Below, in pieces: positions 5,507 to 8,949 of a stretch of DNA of 8,949 bases. This stretch comes from Bacillota bacterium (GTDB lineage Bacteria; Bacillota; UBA4882; UBA8346). A program made the position numbers and the translations under genes. The stretch is from assembly GCA_023415375.1 (NCBI GenBank), contig JAEZKW010000167.1:1-8949 (forward strand), in the 5' to 3' direction. How positions within the stretch are numbered: position 1 is the stretch's first letter; each line of letters starts with the position of its first letter. The notes under the pieces are model-generated. The model was not told the origin of the DNA. It did no database searches and saw nothing but the letters and a program-made list of their open reading frames with translations.

Positions 5507-7402
5507 ATGAAAAAAGCAGTTAATTCAATCTCTTTACTATTGTTAATGATATTGTTGTCTTTGATATATGGCAGCGTATTAAATGCGGATAGCAATTCAG
5601 ATTCGCCTCAGTCTCAACCGGCCAATCGAACCAGTACTACGAATGATAATAATTCTGTTTCAGCCGGATTGAACAATCCGATACAAATTGTCGAACCAGC
5701 GGAAAACGAACACATTCCTGGGATACCAACGACCTTTGTGTATGGTTCGGTACCGGTAGGAGGTAAACTCTGGATTAACGGTACTCAAGTACCCGTTTAT
5801 ACAAGCGGCGGCTTTGTAACCATGATACAGCTATCGCCGGGCCCATTTCAAATCAAAGCCGACTTTCAACTGGGAGATGTAACTTATCATCTTGTCCGGA
5901 ATGTTCAGGTAGGCGCTCCAGCCTCAAAAACAGCGGCATCTGGCGAGTTAACCATCACCGATGTAAGCCCATCCCAAGATCAAGAATTATTGCCCGGGGA
6001 TAATATTGAAGTGGTTTGTCAAGGGACACCCGGTAAGAAAGCTTTTTTTACAGTGCAAGGAGTACATTATCAGTTTCCAATGCTTGAATCATCGCCTTCA
6101 AGCGGTATTTATCGTGGAGTTTATCAAATCGGTGAACATGATAAATTAAAAAAATCCAAATTTACGATAACGCTCAAAGATAATCATAAAAAAATTACTA
6201 AAGAATCAGCCGGTTCACTCTCAATATTCCCAAAGCGTATTCCGGTAACGGCTGAAACCACTTCGCCTGATGTTGTCTTGCGAACGGGTCCGGCTATTAC
6301 TCAAAGTGATAAAGCAGGGTATCTGATGTTCCCTCCGCTTGGCACCTTGTTGCAATTATCTGGACGAAAGGGTGAAGAATACCGGGTCAAACTGACCAAG
6401 ACCAAGACCGTATGGGTGAGTGCCAACCAGGTAAGAATGCTTCCGGAAGGAACGATACCTGCCCATGTCGTAATCGGAAGTATTGGGGTTAATTCCAATG
6501 ATCGTTCCACGAAAATTCGGGTGCCACTCGGCTGTAAGATCCCTTTCAAAATTGAGCCCGATGTAGAAGGGAAATATATCGATGTTTCATTTTATGGAGC
6601 CTACTCAAATACCGATTTAATCTCCAATCCCGTATGCGGTATTGTCACCAGTATCTGCTGGTTTCAGGATGATGAGGAAACCTACCGATTGCGGATTTTT
6701 ACAAACCCTAAAAGCTGGTGGGGTTATGATCCCCGCTTTGAAGGAAATAATTTTGTACTTGAATTAAGAACGCCTCCTTCGTTACCATTGAATGCGCGCT
6801 CAGCTATAGAAGGGCTAACGATCGCCGTAGATGCCGGTCATGGACTGCCGGACACCGGGGCAGTAGGTAATACCGGTTATATGGAGAAAGATGCCAATCT
6901 AGCCCTGGCTCAAAATTTACAACAGCAACTTCTAGCAAAAGGCGCTAATGTAGTTATGATCCGCACTGGTAATGATGATGTTCCGCTAGCCGACAGGCCT
7001 AAAATAGCCTGGCAAAATAAAGCGGACATCCTGATTAGCGTCCATAATAACGCGCTGCCCTATGGCGGAAATCCATTTCTTAAGCACGGTTTTGGCGTTT
7101 ATTATTTTACTCCGATGAGTCTGCAACTAGCGAGTGAAGTCCACTTAGCATATTACCGGAGATTTGTTGGCGCCAGTGATTACAATTTGCCGGATGACGG
7201 CTTATACTATGATAATCTGGCATTGACACGTTCTCCCCAGATGCCTTCCATCCTCACGGAATCTGCTTATATGATTGTGCCCGAGGAAGAGGCCTATCTA
7301 AAAACCGATGATTTCCGCTCTGCTTGTGCTGGGGCAATCATCAAAGGACTCGAAAGTTATGCCGGCAGTATGCGTCCCGTAACTAGAAGGGCGGCAAATT
7401 AA
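5507..7402 (+). CDS. Secreted multidomain N-acetylmuramoyl-L-alanine amidase (Amidase_3)
   Basis: This 631-residue exported enzyme should cleave the amide bond between N-acetylmuramic acid and the stem peptide of peptidoglycan. The N terminus is a signal peptide: KK, a hydrophobic run (about 8-25) and a possible cleavage site after A27. A Ser/Asn/Thr/Pro-rich linker follows (28-56). Next come two likely Ig-like beta domains (about 57-137 and 147-242), an SH3-like domain (about 245-312) and a beta-rich segment I cannot assign (about 315-425). The catalytic zinc domain spans about 437-617, with ligands H445 (DAGHG), E460 and H513 (SVHNN) and catalytic E585 (LTESAY), so it looks active. GAGGTG seven bases before the ATG supports the start. 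Terminators on both sides suggest a single-gene unit. The N-terminal domains probably bind the wall and position the enzyme; this is inference. Confidence 0.92.
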   Translation: MKKAVNSISLLLLMILLSLIYGSVLNADSNSDSPQSQPANRTSTTNDNNSVSAGLNNPIQIVEPAENEHIPGIPTTFVYGSVPVGGKLWINGTQVPVYTSGGFVTMIQLSPGPFQIKADFQLGDVTYHLVRNVQVGAPASKTAASGELTITDVSPSQDQELLPGDNIEVVCQGTPGKKAFFTVQGVHYQFPMLESSPSSGIYRGVYQIGEHDKLKKSKFTITLKDNHKKITKESAGSLSIFPKRIPVTAETTSPDVVLRTGPAITQSDKAGYLMFPPLGTLLQLSGRKGEEYRVKLTKTKTVWVSANQVRMLPEGTIPAHVVIGSIGVNSNDRSTKIRVPLGCKIPFKIEPDVEGKYIDVSFYGAYSNTDLISNPVCGIVTSICWFQDDEETYRLRIFTNPKSWWGYDPRFEGNNFVLELRTPPSLPLNARSAIEGLTIAVDAGHGLPDTGAVGNTGYMEKDANLALAQNLQQQLLAKGANVVMIRTGNDDVPLADRPKIAWQNKADILISVHNNALPYGGNPFLKHGFGVYYFTPMSLQLASEVHLAYYRRFVGASDYNLPDDGLYYDNLALTRSPQMPSILTESAYMIVPEEEAYLKTDDFRSACAGAIIKGLESYAGSMRPVTRRAAN

Positions 7403-7557
7403 AAATAAATTTGCGCTTAAAAAATGAATTGCATAGATTAATGGTTTTCGGCAGCATTCTGGTATTATCGAAAATTACAGGCAGAAGACGATGGAACCTT
7501 TTGGAAAAAAAGTCGATAGCAAACATCAACTCAATTAATAAAAATTCCTTTAACTCG

Positions 7558-7588
7558 AAAAGCCGCAAATACGGCTTTTTATCATTTT
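7558..7588 (+). terminator. Rho-independent terminator after the amidase gene
   Basis: AAAAGCCG (7558-7565) and CGGCTTTT (7572-7579) form a perfect eight-base stem with a six-base loop, followed by a T-rich tract to 7588. It is about 155 bases past the amidase stop codon, so the transcript would have a long untranslated tail. On the opposite strand the T run is shorter, so it may work weakly both ways. Confidence 0.85.
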
Positions 7589-7606
7589 GGGGAGGTTTTT
7601 TATAAA

Positions 7607-7756
7607 TTGTGGGGAATTTCCTTACAATTACAGGATTTCACCAATGAATCAATAAGAATGAACATAATAAATATGAAAGAAGGATGCCATTACAGTTGGA
7701 GAAGTAAAGTATCCCCTGGCACAATTAGTGAAATGAAAAAAGTATATGGAGATTAA
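7607..7756 (+). CDS. Possible small protein of 49 residues
   Basis: A TTG at 7607 opens a 49-codon frame ending with TAA at 7754-7756. A strong GGGGAGG (7589-7595) lies 11 bases upstream, slightly far but usable. Internal ATG codons at 7658 and 7673 give shorter versions (32 and 27 residues) without ribosome sites. The predicted peptide has no signal sequence or membrane segment, one Cys (residue 27), two Trp, and a basic C-terminal half. I do not recognise it. It begins immediately after a terminator, so it would need read-through or a promoter overlapping the hairpin, which lowers the odds. It ends 53 bases before the CDGSH gene and could be a leader of that operon, a gene remnant or a chance frame. 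Confidence 0.25.
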   Translation: MWGISLQLQDFTNESIRMNIINMKEGCHYSWRSKVSPGTISEMKKVYGD

Positions 7757-7778
7757 AGGGTGTTAATTGTTATTAATC
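7751..7778. promoter_or_regulatory. AT-rich inverted repeat upstream of the CDGSH-OsmC operon
   Basis: GATTAA (7751-7756) is repeated inverted as TTAATC (7773-7778), and within that span TTAAT (7763-7767) and ATTAA (7772-7776) flank TGTT. It lies 31-58 bases before the CDGSH start codon, where an operator could sit. No regulator gene is in the window. In AT-rich DNA such a repeat may arise by chance. Confidence 0.25.
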
Positions 7779-7809
7779 TTTAGTAGAGTTTAGAAGGAGA
7801 TAATATTAA

Positions 7810-8526
7810 ATGAGCGGAAGGGAAAAGAAAATCAAGGTAAAGATATTGAAGGATGGACCTTATATTGTTTCAGGTAATATTCATTTTGCCGAAAAGATAA
7901 TAATTCCTAAGGGAAGAGGATATGAATTTAAAGATGGACGTGAATTTCCTCGCTCGGAAGAATTTGCATTGTGTCGTTGTGGAAAGTCAAGAAATAAACC
8001 GTATTGTGACGGAGCCCACGGAAAGAGCGATTTTGACGGAACCGAAACTGCTTCAAAAACTGGATATGAAGAGCGGGCAGAATTAATTAAGGGTCCGGGT
8101 CTTGACCTTTTGGACGACAATCGCTGTGCTTTAGCTCGTTTTTGTCATAGAGAAAAAGGAAATGTATGGGAACTGGTAAGAAACTCTGATAATCCGGCAG
8201 CAAAAGAAGAAGCTATTGCAGCGGCCAATGAATGTCCGGCAGGAAGATTAGTTGCTGTTAATAAAGAAGGAAAGCAAATTGAACCTAAGTATGAGCCATC
8301 CGTCGATATCCTTCAGGATCCTGAAGAAGGAGTAAGTGGTGGAATATTTGTTAAAGGAAATATCCCAATTGAATTTTCAGACGGGCATATCAATGAGCAA
8401 AGAAATAGAGTAGTGCTATGCCGATGTGGTGAATCAAAGAATAAACCATTTTGCGATGCTACACATGTATCTATAAAATTCTCCGATCAAAAGTTGAAAT
8501 CCGGGATTAAGGAGGAAGCTCAATGA
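7810..8526 (+). CDS. Double CDGSH iron-sulfur protein with a central divergent ferredoxin-like domain
   Basis: This 238-residue soluble protein has two CDGSH motifs, each of which binds a [2Fe-2S] cluster through three Cys and one His. The first is C55, C57, C66 and H70 (CRCGKSRNKPYCDGAH); the second is C204, C206, C215 and H219 (CRCGESKNKPFCDATH). Between them, about residues 95-155, C106, C112 and C142 in an NRCALARFC...ECPAGRLV pattern resemble the divergent 4Fe-4S mono-cluster domain (Fer4_19, YjdI-like). CDGSH proteins are linked to redox sensing and electron or cluster transfer, but the exact role of this bacterial type is unknown to me. There is no signal peptide or membrane anchor. 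AAGGAGA at 7794-7800, nine bases before the ATG, fixes the start. The stop codon overlaps the start of the OsmC gene, so the two are translationally coupled. Confidence 0.88.
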   Translation: MSGREKKIKVKILKDGPYIVSGNIHFAEKIIIPKGRGYEFKDGREFPRSEEFALCRCGKSRNKPYCDGAHGKSDFDGTETASKTGYEERAELIKGPGLDLLDDNRCALARFCHREKGNVWELVRNSDNPAAKEEAIAAANECPAGRLVAVNKEGKQIEPKYEPSVDILQDPEEGVSGGIFVKGNIPIEFSDGHINEQRNRVVLCRCGESKNKPFCDATHVSIKFSDQKLKSGIKEEAQ

Positions 8527-8927
8527 ATGCTCAAATGATTTGGGATGGGAAAATGGGCTTTACGGCAAGCGGTAATACCGGTCATCTAGTTAAAGTAGAT
8601 GTCGATGCTGATGTTGGAGGATCTGATTCAGGTGCCAGGCCCATGGAACTCTTGTTATTCGGCTTAGGAGGCTGTTCCGGCGCTGATGTGGTTTCGATTA
8701 TGCGAAAGATGCATCAGGATCTGGGGAAATTAACCATTTCCATTATTGCCGAACAAGCACCTGAACATCCGAAACGTTTCACTGATATTCATATGATTTA
8801 TCGAATGAACGGGATGAATCTTGATTCTGAAAAAGCAAAGCATGCAATTGAGCTTTCACAAACCAAGTATTGTTCGGCAGCGGGATCGTTAAATGCCAAA
8901 ATTACTTTTGAATTAATTATTGAATAA
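8523..8927 (+). CDS. OsmC-family protein (peroxide- or persulfide-related)
   Basis: This 134-residue protein has the OsmC/Ohr fold signature. The family uses two cysteines to reduce organic peroxides, and some members act on persulfides or other reactive thiols. Here C51 lies in LFGLGGCSGADVV (45-57) at the start of the central helix and C117 in TKYCSAAGSL (114-123), so both redox cysteines are kept. The motif wording is closer to the YhfA-like group than to classical Ohr, so I would not assume organic hydroperoxide as its substrate. The length is normal for the family. AAGGAGG at 8509-8515, inside the end of the CDGSH gene and seven bases before the ATG, together with the four-base ATGA overlap, shows coupled translation. 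Only 22 bases follow the stop codon, so I cannot tell whether the operon continues. Confidence 0.9.
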   Translation: MNAQMIWDGKMGFTASGNTGHLVKVDVDADVGGSDSGARPMELLLFGLGGCSGADVVSIMRKMHQDLGKLTISIIAEQAPEHPKRFTDIHMIYRMNGMNLDSEKAKHAIELSQTKYCSAAGSLNAKITFELIIE

Positions 8928-8949
8928 GATTGGCAATGAGACCATTAAA

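Larger units (their letters stand above)
7403..7809. other. Intergenic region between the amidase and the CDGSH gene
   Basis: This stretch of 407 bases begins with a weak hairpin over the amidase stop codon: GCAAATT (7394-7400) with AATTTGC (7408-7414), without a T tract. The proper terminator comes at 7558-7588. A plus-strand frame of 64 codons (7411-7605) starts with TTG, has no ribosome site and runs through that terminator, so it is not called. After the terminator come a possible 49-codon ORF (7607-7756), an AT-rich inverted repeat (7751-7778) and the ribosome site of the CDGSH gene (7794-7800). I found no convincing -35/-10 pair, although a promoter for the CDGSH gene must lie here. Confidence 0.6.

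Noticed and set aside
7394..7414. Hairpin over the amidase stop codon as its terminator
   Set aside because: The seven-base stem is AT-rich and no T tract follows; the hairpin at 7558-7588 is far better.
7411..7605. Plus-strand frame of 64 codons after the amidase
   Set aside because: It starts with TTG without a ribosome site and its end is encoded by the terminator hairpin and T tract.
7717..7735. TGGCAC as a sigma-54 -24 element before the CDGSH gene
   Set aside because: No TTGC-type -12 element is found at the required spacing.

Overview
The window reads as ordinary chromosomal DNA from a low-GC bacterium, most likely a member of the Bacillota or a neighbouring deep lineage. This inference rests on the AT-rich intergenic DNA, strong AAGGAGG-type ribosome binding sites, short rho-independent terminators and an ABC-F protein that resembles Bacillus YfmM. 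I cannot name a genus. I see no rRNA, tRNA, CRISPR array, transposase or phage gene.

Layout from left to right. Positions 1-398 hold no convincing gene; they contain a GC-rich inverted repeat and the large terminator hairpin of the first gene. murJ (399-1982, minus strand) encodes the lipid II flippase. A divergent intergenic region of 514 bases follows, with a weak murJ promoter candidate and a possible in-frame leader ORF. Next come an ABC-F ribosome-associated ATPase (2497-4053) and a two-gene histidine unit, hisE-hisG (4176-5311), with an extended -10 promoter and a terminator. A secreted multidomain N-acetylmuramoyl-L-alanine amidase (5507-7402) has its own terminator about 155 bases after the stop codon. 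A further intergenic region of about 400 bases carries a possible small ORF of 49 codons. Last is a translationally coupled pair (7810-8927): a double CDGSH iron-sulfur protein and an OsmC-family protein.

How the genes relate. MurJ and the amidase both act on the cell wall, one exporting the precursor and the other cleaving peptidoglycan, but they lie in separate transcription units. HisG and HisE catalyse the first two steps of histidine synthesis; the remaining his genes are not here. The pair resembles the actinobacterial hisE-hisG pair in gene order and in several motifs, so it may have been acquired by transfer. The CDGSH and OsmC genes overlap by four bases and probably act together in redox or sulfur chemistry.

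I found no clear large undescribed system. The points most worth a second look are the CDGSH-OsmC operon with the small ORF before it, the actinobacterial-type hisEG pair, and a MurJ that lacks an arginine known to matter in E. coli.
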